Shown here piece by piece: positions 1-11,149 of a stretch of DNA of 64,000 nt. This DNA comes from Antennarius striatus (taxonomy: Eukaryota; Chordata; Actinopteri; Lophiiformes; Antennariidae), in NCBI RefSeq assembly GCF_040054535.1, contig NC_090781.1, positions 3,912,501 to 3,976,500 of the forward strand, written 5' to 3'. How positions within the stretch are numbered: position 1 is the first letter of the stretch; the number at the start of each line of letters is the position of its first letter. The position numbers were made by a program, and so were the translations under genes. The notes under the pieces are model-generated. The model saw only the letters and a program-made list of their open reading frames with translations. It searched no databases and was not told where the DNA came from.

Positions 1-375
1 ATTTCAAATATGCATAAAGTATTATGTTTACTATTCAAGGATTTTACAATTAAGTCTTCTTATAGAGTCCTAATTGTGCGATTCCCTACATGCAAAAGTC
101 TTATTACCTTTGCCAAGAAAGTTGGACTTTTTTTGCAAGATAGCTCAAAACTTTAACAGGTTTTGATTATTTTTTGGGAGAACTAGGTTATGGCCAAATG
201 AACAATCATTTAGACTTCTGTGACACATTACAGGCCCACAATGGCAGGTTCATGATTTACTTCACGGTAGAATATTGATTACCTCCACTTTAGGTCAGGT
301 CTTCTAAGATAAATTTTATATACGGTACTCAGCGTTTTGAAGACACGTGTGAATTTTTCTGAAACTCTTTTTCAG

Positions 376-642
376 GTGATTTGCATCACTGTTCTCGCCA
401 CAGTGCGAATCTACTGCACCTACCGCCAAGCCAAGCCCGTCACGAAGGAGGTAATCAAAAGTGACCCCTATGCTGTCAAGCCCATACGCAAGCTCATCGA
501 CGCTTGTGCATTCAAGATCTATGGCCACTGGGTGAAGAAGGGCCAAACACAGAACAGAGCAGCACTTTTTGAGAACACTCCCAAAGCCATCCTGCTGTCG
601 ATAGCCGCCGAGGCCGACAATCCAGCCCACTACATCTGGTGA
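376..642 (+). CDS. Probable terminal coding exon of an unidentified gene
   Basis: An 88-codon open stretch follows a splice-acceptor-like sequence (ctctttttcag, AG at 374-375) and ends in TGA at 640-642. Third positions are strongly C/G biased (AAG, GCC, ATC, CTC preferred) while flanking DNA is AT-rich, as expected of a vertebrate exon. The first dozen residues are hydrophobic, followed by a basic stretch and a C-terminus ending NPAHYIW. A second possible acceptor (gttctcgccacag) lies 37 bp further in. I do not recognise the protein; upstream exons would be outside the window. The opposite strand is also open over 316-735 with less typical codon use, so strand assignment is not certain. Confidence 0.4.
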   Translation: MICITVLATVRIYCTYRQAKPVTKEVIKSDPYAVKPIRKLIDACAFKIYGHWVKKGQTQNRAALFENTPKAILLSIAAEADNPAHYIW

Positions 643-1920
643 TGGGCACCTCAGGACAGACCTCATGGGGCTTAACAGGAGCTCTTCTGTCTGGATTTCT
701 CCATTGTGCATACAAGCCACAAAATTATCATACAAATCTGCTACAAACAGACGAGGTTAAATTTGTTTAAATTATACATCTTTCACAAGCAGAACAAGTT
801 TCCTTATTAATTTTTAAATCAAGGGTAAAGTTTAGAGGAAACGTTTGAGGAAATCCAGTGTTGGCCAGCATAGAATACTCATTTATCTTTCTGACTCACT
901 TCATCCGCTATCGCGGGTTGCGGGAGCTTATCCCATAGGACTGGGGGCGTGAAGCAGGGGACACTCACAGGAGCCACCCACTGCGCCACCATGCCACAGA
1001 AAAGTGCAGCATTTATCAAGAAAAATGTTTGTGTGGTCAAATTGCCTAGGATATAAAGTGTCTGCATCTTTTACGATATAAAGTTAAATATTTAAGTTTC
1101 AAAGTGATTGTTTATCAGAATATTGTCTGGTATTAGAAGTGTTGTCCTGCAACAATGTTACTCTTCTTGCAAACACATTTTGTCAGAGCTGTGAAGACTG
1201 GACTAATCAGTTAAAGCTAACCTGTAGCAGTCAGCCAGAGTGGACACACTCAGGCTGACTGCATCTGGTCACTATGCAGGAATACTGAGGTAGTCATTTA
1301 CTGAGAACTGTAAAATGTAAGCGCACACATTAAAATGTATATTCACCCCATGACTCATAATTTTAATGCAAGACTTTTTAGAATTTTAATGTATCTGGGT
1401 GTTTCTCTGTCTTTTCCCATCAGTTTTAAGTGTAATTTAGAGAGAATACAAGTTTACAGTAACAGAATGTAGGTAGTTCCCAAGATACAAACAAACATTC
1501 AACTTACAAACATTCGTAGATACAAACCAATATGGATAGTTTGGTTACACTTCACTGTTTTTTGGGAAGTCTTGAGTCAGGCAAAACGCCTTTATCCAAC
1601 AGATCATGAATGGCCATCCACCCATTAAAAATTCAGAATTCAGTTCTGCTTCAAGGAAAACTTCTTAAGAGTTTGGAATGAACATCAGGCATCACGTCAT
1701 TGTGTATCCATGGAGGTCATACATGGAAAGGCTGCTTCATCAAGCCCAAGTGCCGACCAGCACAGCGACTTAATCAGCATTCCACCACCTCTCAGTGACG
1801 ACATCTTTTGACAAACGCTGCTGTAAAAAGAAAAGAATATAAAAAGAGGCTAAGATGAATTTGTCTTCTGGTATAAACTTTCATTAGTCAATGGCATGGA
1901 TCAGTCAGGTTCAAAGAAAG
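643..1920. other. AT-rich intergenic sequence with a short dispersed repeat
   Basis: No convincing exon. Positions about 880-1010 match a common fish dispersed repeat whose text recurs near 54010-54080 and 59220-59290 (gagcttatcccatagga..., gggggcgtgaagcagggg). The rest is unremarkable AT-rich sequence. Confidence 0.5.
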
Positions 1921-1922
1921 TA

Positions 1923-2663
1923 CAGTGATACCTCTGTACTCGACCATAATCCGTTCTGAGGTGGTGGTTGAGCACCGATTTGTTCGACCACCGAAACCAA
2001 TTTTCCCATAAGAAATAATGGAAAGTATTTTAATCCGTTCTTACCATTTAGAAAAATACCTAAAATATTATAAGAACGTGTATCTAAACAACAATGAATA
2101 CGTAAATGTGCACAAGCAGTACATGATAAAGATAAAGCATTATAAACCATTTTGTATAATTTACTTCCGTTTTGGAGAGTGGTTGATGGCACTAGCGTCA
2201 TCATGGAAGGGGAATCCCCTTCCATGATGACGCTAGGTAACGCGCCTCCAGGGGTTTTCTCCCTTCTCTCTCTCTTCCGTGGAGGTGAATCTGGCTGGGC
2301 AGTAGCCTTCCTCTTTTCTTTAAGAAGGAACCTGTCCATTGTCAGTTGCTTCTGCTTCAAGATAGTGGAAATGGTTGACTTTGCCATTTCGTACTGCGAC
2401 GCGAGGTCGGACACTCGTACACCACTTTCATATTTTGCTATAATTTCCGTACGTCTTTGCGTACGTAATTTGCGTACGTGTTACTCCACTGGCGGTCTGA
2501 GTCGAACTGACGCTTACCCGCTGGCCGAGGAGCGCGTTCGGGTCGACTCGGCTAGTCGAGTACCGAAAATCTGTTCGGGGTCCGATACATTTTCTACTCG
2601 AATTTTTTGGTCGAGCACCGATTTGGTCGAGTATAGAGGCGGTCGAGTACAGAGGTATCACTG
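1923..2663 (-). mobile_element. Non-autonomous Tigger/pogo-like DNA transposon
   Basis: The ends are inverted repeats of at least 23 bp (CAGTGATACCTCTGTACTCG at the left, its complement at the right), flanked by TA dinucleotides at 1921-1922 and 2664-2665, the target duplication expected of pogo/Tc1-mariner elements. On the minus strand, 1911-2414 encodes a fragment resembling the N-terminal helix-turn-helix of Tigger/CENP-B proteins (MSDLASQYEMAKSTISTILK), then loses similarity. At 741 bp it is much shorter than a full Tigger and carries no DDE catalytic domain, so it must have been mobilised by a relative. Confidence 0.85.
2192..2236. repeat. 45-bp near-perfect palindrome inside the Tigger element
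   Basis: Two 22-base arms (ctagcgtcatcatggaaggg... and its complement) around a single central A at 2214. It lies at the point where the transposase-like reading frame stops resembling Tigger, so it may mark the internal deletion joint. Confidence 0.9.
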
Positions 2664-2787
2664 TACAATGGAAGTGAGTGACAAAGATTCTGGTATTTCA
2701 TTCAGATGATTTCACAAATATGGTTCACAAATGCAGATAATTATGTCAGTTTTTATGCCTTACACAATCAAATAAATTGAAAATTGA

Positions 2788-3150
2788 TTAGCTACATTTC
2801 TGGTTGTCCGAGATCAATGACAACAGTTCTAACTTTAAGATTTGTAGCCACACCAAACTTGTAGATTTCAGATCATCAAACGTTTCTGTATTCACTCTGA
2901 CATTAGAACGAGATGCCTGAGTGGAAATCTCATCCTGTTTTCAAGTCAGTGTGTGAAAACAATAATTTAGCATGGTGTCTGACTGCATTTACTACTTCAG
3001 GAGTAATACAGAATTCATCCATGCATTCAACAAGAGGGAAGTAAAGAAGTTGCCTTTGTTTCAGGATCACCTCTCTCTGCATACCGATCAGTTCTTTAGC
3101 TCAGTCTGTGTTTTGGGAGCTCTTCCGTGATGAGTCAAACCTCTTCCATT
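2788..3150 (-). pseudogene. Coding-like, apparently frameshifted exon remnant beside a Tigger insertion
   Basis: Minus-strand reading gives two adjoining protein-like frames. One, about 3147-2930, contains AKELIGMQREVILKQRQLL and continues to TGA at 2930-2932, but has an in-frame TGA just before AKEL. The other starts at GAT 2934 (DEISTQASRSNVRVNTETF) and ends at TAA 2788-2790. The frames differ by one base. If the Tigger element at 3152-4653 is ignored, a good acceptor (tccttgtttgtacacag) sits directly upstream, suggesting the element entered the 5' part of an exon. I do not recognise the protein. It could be a decayed gene, a chain of short exons, or chance. Confidence 0.35.
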
Positions 3151-3151
3151 A

Positions 3152-4653
3152 CAGTGGTACCTTTACGTACGAAATTAATTGGTTCTGGAAGAAATTTGTT
3201 TACTAAAAAATTTCGTAAGTAGAGACGTGTTTTCCATGCAAATGCCCTAATCCGTTCCAAGCCCCCCAAAAATTCAGACATAAATGTTTTATAAAGCATA
3301 AAAATGCATCAAAACATGTAACAAATACAAGTTACGATTAGATTATTACACAATAAATGAGTTGTGCATAATGTAAAAAACAAAGAATAAAGAATAAAAA
3401 TGATGGCCATTTACCTTTTAACTGCTGTCCTCACTGTTTTTTGCCCTCTTTGGTTCATGTTCTCTTTCAGAAGTGGTTTTTGCCTGGCGTTTTTGCTTTT
3501 GTTGGCTTTCTACAATCCTTCGAAAATGTCCAAGGCAAACATCATCAAAGAGAGCGATTGCCCGACTGGTGAACACTTTTTCTGGGTGATTCTTTTCAAC
3601 AAATTCCAAAACTTCCTGGAATTTTCCTAGAATGTCTTTGATTCGGGCTGATGGAATCATGCCTGCCTCCTCCTCCTCTTTGGACTCCTCCTGCACTGCC
3701 GTGTATTGCATCGCCTCCAAATCCTTCATCTCAATCGTTGTAAGGTCCTCGTCGTGCTCCTGAATCAACTCATTGATGTCCATGTCATTCACCTCAAGAC
3801 CCATGCCATTCCCCAGCGAAATAGTTTCCTCAACTTCAGGCTCAACCTCACCCTCCAACTCGAACCCATCCATATCCTGTGGGGCAACAGCATCGGGCCA
3901 TTGCTTTAATTTCTGCACAATTTCGTCGGCTGCTCCGTGGTCGGCGCAACTTGCCTCACCATGCCGACCAACAGAGCGAATTCCAGTCCTCCTTTTGAAC
4001 TTCTCGTACCACCCATGCGATGCCTTAAACTCCCGGTGTTCTTTCGCCGACTTTCCCTCGCCTGAATCCTCCTTCACAAGGTCATTAAAAAAGACAGTTG
4101 CCTTTTCGCAAATTATGGCCTCGTTCACTTTTTCACCAGCCATCTTTCTCTCCTTTATCCACTCGAGTAACAACCTCTCCATCTCATCGTTCACTGCCGA
4201 CCTCCTCTTCGAAATTATAGCGAGGCCTTTGGAAGGAGTTACAGCTTTTATGGCTTCCTTTTGTTTTAAAAACGTTGAGATTGTAGATACGTTACGGCCA
4301 TATTCTTTGGCGAGATCAACCAAACGCATCCCTTTTTCATGCTTTTCTATGATCTCTTGCTTTGTTTCTATGGACAAAACAACTCTTTTCTTCCTCTTTT
4401 CTTTTCTTCTTTTCTCCGTCACCTTCTTGGGGCTCATAGTGAATACTCTAAAAGTTAATATATTTCCATAAAACTATCAGACCACCTCATGGGTCGAGGG
4501 TCGAATGACGAGGACGCTGCATAGACACCTATCTAGCTCCACACAGAGGTCCCTCTTAGCCAATGGGATGCCAGGAAAATGCTAGGTAATAGCCAATTTT
4601 TCGTAACTTGAAAAATTCGTATGAAGCGACATTTGTAAGTAGAGGAACCACTG
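3152..4653 (-). mobile_element. Tigger-like DNA transposon with an internal in-frame deletion
   Basis: The left terminus reads CAGTGGTACCTTTACGTACG and the right terminus complements to CAGTGGTTCCTCTACTTACA, giving imperfect inverted repeats. TA duplications occupy 3150-3151 and 4654-4655. The 1502-bp element carries one minus-strand frame of 339 codons. It differs from the neighbouring 741-bp element in terminal sequence and size, so the two are separate families or old subfamilies. Confidence 0.9.
3418..4437 (-). CDS. Tigger transposase derivative, DNA-binding part only
   Basis: The 339-aa frame starts at ATG 4437. Residues about 15-60 form the psq/CENP-B-type helix-turn-helix (IETKQEIIEKHEKGMRLVDL then KEYGRNVSTISTFLKQK). 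Residues about 80-155 match the second Tc5/CENP-B-type DNA-binding domain (ERLLLEWIKERK to HGWYEKFKRRTGIRS). In full-length Tigger proteins the DDE nuclease follows; here, near residue 175, the sequence jumps to the acidic C-terminal tail (WPDAVAPQDMDGFELEGEVE). No DDE motifs are present, so it cannot catalyse transposition. The frame has stayed open over the deletion, so a DNA-binding-only protein is possible. There is no sign of a host promoter; it is most simply a defective transposase. Confidence 0.85.
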   Translation of the reverse strand: MSPKKVTEKRRKEKRKKRVVLSIETKQEIIEKHEKGMRLVDLAKEYGRNVSTISTFLKQKEAIKAVTPSKGLAIISKRRSAVNDEMERLLLEWIKERKMAGEKVNEAIICEKATVFFNDLVKEDSGEGKSAKEHREFKASHGWYEKFKRRTGIRSVGRHGEASCADHGAADEIVQKLKQWPDAVAPQDMDGFELEGEVEPEVEETISLGNGMGLEVNDMDINELIQEHDEDLTTIEMKDLEAMQYTAVQEESKEEEEAGMIPSARIKDILGKFQEVLEFVEKNHPEKVFTSRAIALFDDVCLGHFRRIVESQQKQKRQAKTTSEREHEPKRAKNSEDSS

Positions 4654-4655
4654 TA

Positions 4656-5258
4656 TATCCTGTGTACAAACAAGGAGACACAAGCATGTGAAATCACCCT
4701 GAACCCAAGCCCTGTATCTTACATACACCAAACTGTATTCTGTAAATTTCTGATTCAAGATTTAATCTTGATAGCAGAACTCAATCTCAAAGAACACTGG
4801 AGCAACTACATCTTTTGGATGTTTAATTTGTAGCAAATACTATGGACAACTCTTTTTAATAATTTGCAATATATTATATATGTCATGGTTAAATATACAT
4901 TAAGAGACAGCAAAAACTTTGCAAACTCTGAATACAGGAGCCACAGAAAACAACAGAAAATTATCTCTGCACAACACAAATAACATTTTAGGGGGTTTTT
5001 TTTGCACCAAATAAATAGTATCTTAAAAAAGAATTGTGTGTAGATTCAGGGATTAACATAGGACAAACGTTATTTGAGAGGATTTTTGTGGAACTTTGTG
5101 GAACAATCCGAAATCCACCACCACGTGCTCCACGTTTCTAAATCCTCGTCACAAACACAAGACAAAAACAACATGGAAGTAACCCGTAAATATTACCTGT
5201 GCTGAGTTTAAGTTCGTCTTTTCAAGTTTCCATTTTTTTTGTCTTTACAAAAGCTAAC
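4656..5258. other. AT-rich sequence without a recognised feature
   Basis: I see no convincing exon or repeat. If 5259-5343 and 2788-3150 belong to one minus-strand gene, this stretch would be its intron. Confidence 0.4.
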
Positions 5259-5343
5259 CTGGACAAGAGTCACACCAAATTCTTTCATGAATCACAACGC
5301 GATCGGCTTCTGTTATGTGCAATGTGGTTTCCAGTGTTAGCAT
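5259..5343 (-). CDS. Candidate first coding exon of an unidentified minus-strand gene
   Basis: On the minus strand ATG at 5343-5341 opens 28 codons (MLTLETTLHITEADRVVIHE...) running to a possible donor (CAG then gttagc, donor at 5258-5257). The upstream sequence (5344-5460 plus-strand coordinates) holds an ETS-like ccggaag, as is common at vertebrate promoters. The divergent arrangement with psph would make the interval a shared promoter region. The protein is not recognised and the evidence is only frame plus donor. Confidence 0.35.
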
Positions 5344-5861
5344 AGCAGGACTAGCACGACAATTCTTCCTTCCGGTTTTCTTCGTCTTCGTTTTAAACAA
5401 ATTCCTGCGCACGACTGCCACCCTCTGGATCGGAGGCTATATTACAATACACTATTGGGCAAAAGAGACATTGTATAACTAGGACACCAACACGGCACGA
5501 TCTAAGTCCTTACAAACAAAAGGACTACATTCAGAATGAGAAGGGACAACATTTAATACAGCAACACACAAAATAAACAGTCAGAGCAAACTGATTTATT
5601 TATTGTGTACATATACAATTAGTCAAAAACAGCCTAATTTTTTATCGTAGATTGCCAATAGTACTACTTAAACCTCTGTGGCAGATTTTTCATTCATATT
5701 TACTATTCCATTATTTTTTGGATCCCTATCTATAACATTAAATAGTAATTTAATTTAGTCTTTAATTATCTCAGTGAATCATTAAAAAGTCTAAACACAT
5801 GAATAAAAAGACAATTCTACCATTTTATTGAATTCCTAGTACTGTACTCAACAGTGACATG

Positions 5862-5865
<4 letters not shown>

Positions 5866-5957
<92 letters not shown>

Positions 5958-5958
5958 C

Positions 5959-5989
<31 letters not shown>

Positions 5990-6001
5990 ATGTGTATATA
6001 C

Positions 6002-6031
<30 letters not shown>
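5866..6031. repeat. Compound microsatellite (TA)n-(GT)n-(AC)n
   Basis: About 49 bp of alternating AT (5866-5914), then GT repeats with a few GC interruptions to about 5989, a short spacer, and AC repeats to about 6030. The long open frames read through it in several phases are repeat artefacts. The flank from 6032 to 6730 is AT-rich with nothing recognisable. Confidence 0.98.
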
Positions 6032-6034
<3 letters not shown>

Positions 6035-6729
6035 CAGATAAATTGTCTGCTATATGTTATAACCTTCCCAAAGTTTATGACAGCAATGTATCCCCAATTA
6101 CTCAAATAAATAATGTGATATCGTTGCTACAGTAAAAGGATAGATAAAAGTAGAGACATCTAAGTCCAGTTTTATCAAACTTTTTAAATCGTTTGCAACA
6201 CAAAAAATATGGACTCTTGCCTCTCATAATTAGTGGAACACATCTTTTAGATCATAAATGTAATAAATACATATGAAACAAGCCCCTAAAGCCTTGGAAA
6301 TCAGAGTGGCTGGCTCCTTTTGTGGCTGTGAAGAGTGAGTCTTATCTCATCCATTTTGTTGTTTACCTGGAACTTCTAAAGAGCCTTTCGGACTCAGATA
6401 TCTCTGATACCCTTAACATACTTCAAATAAAGTATGTACTTTAACATTAATAAAGCTAAATTCTAACACTTACATTCTAACACTGTTAATAACAGTCTGG
6501 TAAGGCTCCGCTACACCGATCTGTCTATTGGTTATAATTCATTCTTATAAAAATCTTTTGCAATTTTCTAAAATATTGGTTCACAATCAATAAATGAGTC
6601 ACGTATTACTGAAGCATCTCTACAATTTACGCTTTTTAAAAAAAAACTAATTGAATTAATAATTTTGTGACATTAGTTTGTTCTTTTCATTGTCACATAA
6701 CTTTAAAAAAAAAAAAAAAAGAAGGAGAA

Positions 6730-6930
6730 GGAACACAATGGCAGCTAAAGGCCACGTGGTGTCGTCATGGAGCAGCGCCAAAGGCGGTAGGGGGCGGGGC
6801 CATAGTGGTCTCTTTCCTGTGATTGGTCGAGATATCCAGCGTTTCCCGTTCTCATCCGTGAGCCAATTGAAGGGCTGCCAAATGCTGAAGCTCTTGTCTG
6901 TGTCTCACCAACGGAGCCCACTCCGGTACG
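6730..6930 (+). promoter_or_regulatory. Putative psph promoter and 5' untranslated exon
   Basis: A GC-rich island in AT-rich surroundings. It contains a GC box (ggggcggggc, 6791-6800), an inverted CCAAT box (attgg at 6822-6826) and a direct CCAAT (6863-6867). A donor-like gtacgt begins at 6926, so a non-coding first exon may end there, spliced to the first coding exon at 7547. Boundaries are estimates. Confidence 0.5.
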
Positions 6931-7550
6931 TACCCGAGGACCACCGTCTGCCTGCGTTCACACGTCTTTCATTAATAGTTACTTTTATTAATCTCCCGTT
7001 AATATCAGTTTAAAAGCGGTTGATTGAAGTGTTTCAATGAGGAACAGGTAAATATATCCTCTCCAAATCCAAACGCTCTGTTATTCCGTGTCGCCTGCTG
7101 GCATGTTTTGGGGGCAACTTGGGGCATCGCTGTGGCATAAGAACAAGCAGGAGAAACGGATCATGTGACTGTTTCATTCGTCTGTGTTGTGGGTTTTTCC
7201 CACCCCCCGGTGCGATTATTTTTGCCGGGGTGACGCAATACAGGCACAGCATGTCCATTCTGGGGTAAAAAAAAAAAAAAAAAGCAGATTTTATTGGACA
7301 CATATTTGGATCACGTGATCAGCCCCGCCGATGCACAAACATTTTTTTGCCCGTCGGTATGTGAATCAATGGACGCGTTAAATGCTTCACTGGACCGAAG
7401 ACATCCACTGCCCTCAGGGCTTCAGTCAAACAGTCAAATCAGGCGTCAGAGACGTCAAACCTGAAAAGTTAAGAGCAAATATGAAAGGTTATAACAGTCT
7501 GGGATTAACTCATTTTGTGTGCTTGTCCCCTTTTTTTTCTTTACAGCACG

Positions 7551-9696
7551 ATGGCAACACTTTCCCAGACAAAGGAGCTGTTCCGGAGGGCAGAAGCAGT
7601 CTGCTTCGATGTGGACAGCACGGTCATCAAAGAAGAAGGCATAGATGAACTGGCTAAATTTTGTGGTGTAGGAGATGCAGTTACTGAAATGTATGTGTGT
7701 GTGCTGTCTATGCTGTTTTCCAACACCAAAATGAAAGTATATTTCATTACCTTTGCCAAGCGAGGGTTGATCTGATGCCCAGGAGGAGTTGGGTAAAAGT
7801 TGAGATGGAATCGGATAAAGATGTGGATTCCAATTTAATTTTTCAAGATTTTTCAACATTGTTAGATTGAGCCTTCTTTCCCAGTATCATTAAAATATTT
7901 AGACCAATTAAAAAAAAAAAAAAAAGAATAACCAGGCATGCCAACTGGGTACGTTCCAACACACGTAGCCACATCATAATCCAGTTCCAGGGAATTATAA
8001 TCTAGATTTGGAGATGTTCTGTTTAAGCATTTAATAAAGTGTAATAGAGAAGCGGCTGAGATACGGCACTGCCACCAGTGTGTAGATGAGATAAAGGAGA
8101 TTTAGACGCTTCCGATTGGATTTTATGGCTGTTAAAGGAAGAAGTAAGTAGATCAGGATCTTTTCTTAATTCAAACAGCTGATCAACATGTAGATCACCG
8201 TGTGTTTATATGCTTTCTGTAGACAAGCATTAAATCAATTATCCTGGACACTACTTCCTGGTTCAGGTTTCAAAAATAATCCTTGTTTGCTGTGGCAGTT
8301 GTGTTTGCTGTCAGATTGCTTTCAAGTTCTGTTCTTGTTCCTTTTGTAATTATTTGCTCTCGTCATTTTCTCCCCCCCCCCCCAGGACTCGCAAAGCTAT
8401 GGGTGGCTCCATGACATTTAAAACAGCCTTGACTGAGCGCCTTTCCATCATTAGATGTTCCAGAGAACAAGTGAACAAGCTGATAACGGACCACCCACCG
8501 CAACTGACTCCAGGCATTCGGTATGCAAAGATGCCATGACAGGCTTCCATTGGTCCTGTGTTTGCCTCCATCCATCCATCCATCCATGTTCTTGTAGCTG
8601 AGACGACCACAACCGTCTCGTCTACGGCCACTTATCCACCTTACAGGTCACCGACGCCTTAATGGTGAAATATTAATGCACAGGAAACAAAAAAGCATAA
8701 ATATATCCGCAAACCTAAATGTATTTTCATCCCTTGAAAGCTGTTCATACAACGCAGCATGGGGTCCAGATGTTTATAAAATACATTTTACTAAGAGCAT
8801 GTACAGTAAATCAGTGACGTGCGGTGAGATTCATGGATGTTAGTTTTACAAATAGAGCGGTTTATGTGCCATTAACTTGACATTAAAAACTGGTAAATTA
8901 CAGGTTGTCTTTACTGTTTTATGCATACAGTATAAGCAATAGTGTATTCACTCACATTAAAGAAACCTTGTGTGCACATTACTAATTTGCAAAATGAATA
9001 TACAGCCCATTGTCACCTGTGACAACCTGTCTTTACTCAGGGAGCTGGTGGACCATCTGCACCAGCGCAACATCAAGGTGTTCCTCATCTCTGGTGGCTT
9101 CCGCTGCATCGTTGAACACGTGGCCAGTCAGCTGAACATTCCTCTGGATCACGTCTACGCCAACCGGCTAAAGTTCTACTTCAATGGTAAGAAATATGAC
9201 ACCTTCTTCTGTTTTTCAGCAATGATGTATCCAAAAATCACATCTTCCTTCATCTTGAAGTTTTAAGGTTTGACTTTACATTTCTTAATGGAATATGTGG
9301 GATTTTCAGGAGAGTATGCAGGTTTTGATGAGACTCAGCCCACAGCTGAGAGCGGCGGAAAAGGAAAAGTCATCAGCTTACTGAAGGAGCAGTACGGCTT
9401 CAAGACAGTGGTGATGATCGGAGACGGGGCCACGGATCTGGAGGCATGCCCCCCTGCTGTGAGTGTTCACATCGGCTCTTAGTACAAGTTTCACCATCAA
9501 GTGTGTGTTCAGTAGGTGTATCCATACAGACGTTATGCATACTACAGCTACAGCTTGATTGCAGTATCGTCCGATTTGCCCACAGAGCGCTTTCATTGGA
9601 TTTGGAGGGAACGTGATCCGACAGCAGGTCAAAGAGCGTTCTTTGTGGTACGTGACAAGTTTCGGGGAGCTGCTAAAAGAACTGGAAAAGATTTAA
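7551..9696 (+). CDS. psph: Phosphoserine phosphatase
   Basis: Catalyses the last step of serine synthesis, hydrolysing L-phosphoserine to serine in the cytosol. Five coding exons with canonical splice sites join in phase: 7551-7690, 8386-8520, 9041-9186, 9310-9458 and 9586-9696, totalling 681 bases, 226 aa (human enzyme 225 aa). The HAD-family motifs are all present: FDVDST with nucleophile Asp20 and acid/base Asp22, LISGGF with Ser109, Lys158 in the GGKGK segment, and GDGATD with Asp179 and Asp183. The start is the ATG five bases after the acceptor at 7546 (exon begins 7547). The third exon's acceptor is preceded by a C run. It converges with NIPSNAP2, the same arrangement as in human 7p11.2. 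Confidence 0.97.
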
Positions 9697-10908
9697 AGCG
9701 GACTGTTACCAACTTTAACATTGTATTTGTACCCAAGGTGTGCCTCTTTATGCTTTTATCTGGTTTATGGTTTCATTTGATTTTCAATTTTTAAAAAAAA
9801 AAAAAAATATCATGATAAAAATGTTAAGGATGCAGATGACTGGTGTTAGATGGAGGCAACTGATTGGCTGTGGCGACCCCTGAAGGGAAAAGCCGAAAGG
9901 AGGTGATGATGATGATGATGAAGGTGTTCACATTAATGAGACCGCTCTTGGTGTTTACCAGGGTGTTGCTCATTACGCCTTTTTAGCACAAATGAATAAC
10001 CCGTTTATGTGGAAGTTAAGATGATTTTAGATGTTTTTGCACTTTTTCAAAGTCGTCAGGTAAGCTACTAAGTCCAGCAGTGGAATGAGCAATAGAAATA
10101 TTCAAATTTTGTTTAACATTAAGGTTTGTAACTGGACAGATAAACGTTGATGTCAGTCCTGTAGAGAACACCAGATTCAAATATAACAACGTGCTTTCAA
10201 AGATGTTTGAACTGTTTTAATCTGTGTCTCGTCCTTCTTTCTACACTGTCATCTATTCACAAAGGAACAAAATAACAAGATAAACATGCTTCCTGTCACA
10301 CCAAAACCTTGTGATTATAATTAGCGAGCAGCATGACTGCCCACTCAGTGACAGATCCACTCAGCCGCCGGTGGATTGTTTCTTTTCAGAGCTCATTGTA
10401 TATATTTATACCCCTTTAAAAGATGGATAAAATGATGTTTGTTTAAACCAGACATGCTGTCTTCACAAAAAAAAAAAAGAAGGCAAAATTACAAACACAA
10501 CACTGTGAAACATCAACATATCTGACAGGGATCCTTGGAGCATCCAGAGGACATGATTGAGAGGAGTGGTTTGCTAAAAAAAAAAAAAAATTCTTGCTTT
10601 GTAATAGAAAATATGAGGTTTACAGTTGACAGTATTTTATAATTTTCTTGAATCTAGGTTTTTCTTATGTCACTCAGCAACAGCATGGCTCATTTACACA
10701 CGTCACTTCAAACAAAGCACTCCAAACATTAAATATTTCACTACTGCTTTTTACAGTGAGTTTTAGTAGTAGTGTTCTACCCATCTGTCCTCACGCCCCA
10801 TAGCTGTTGTACTTTTTAAGTAACTTTGGTTGGTTCTGAAGAGAAGCTGGTTTCAACCACCGGTTTCAATGAGACTGTAGACGTAATAGCCATCAGGAGG
10901 TATAAATC
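9697..10908. other. 3' flank between psph and NIPSNAP2
   Basis: The 1.45-kb gap between the two convergent stop codons holds the untranslated ends. Positions about 9845-9925 are a common fish repeat tail (ctgtggcgacccctgaaggg then a GAT microsatellite). Poly-A runs occur at 9794, 10468 and 10576. No other gene is seen. Confidence 0.6.
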
Positions 10909-10930
10909 AGCCAGATTTATTTATCTGGCT
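10909..10930 (-). terminator. Candidate NIPSNAP2 polyadenylation signal in a small hairpin
   Basis: On the minus strand AATAAA occupies 10921-10916, about 230 bases past the NIPSNAP2 stop. It overlaps a 6-base loop closed by a perfect 8-bp inverted repeat (agccagat / atctggct). Confidence 0.45.
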
Positions 10931-11149
10931 CCAGAACCCCCAAAAAGTAGCAGGGAAATCTGTGTGCCTGTAACCACTTTACATTTAAATACAGCACAAA
11001 GCTGGACATTGTCCTCGTGACATGTTTAAGTAATATAGCCAAAAAATAAAAGAGGGGATATTGACTGGCAGCACTGATATGAAGCACGACAGTGATGCTC
11101 TGGGTGGATGTAACACTCAAAGGGACGACCATCCAGCTGTCATCTCATT

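Noticed and set aside
316..735. 139-codon minus-strand frame over the left-edge exon
   Set aside because: Its third-position base use is less typical than the plus frame, and the plus frame has an acceptor at its start. Kept as an alternative only.
5825..6135. Open frames of repeated VC, TH and YI residues
   Set aside because: They are translations of the AT/GT/AC microsatellite.
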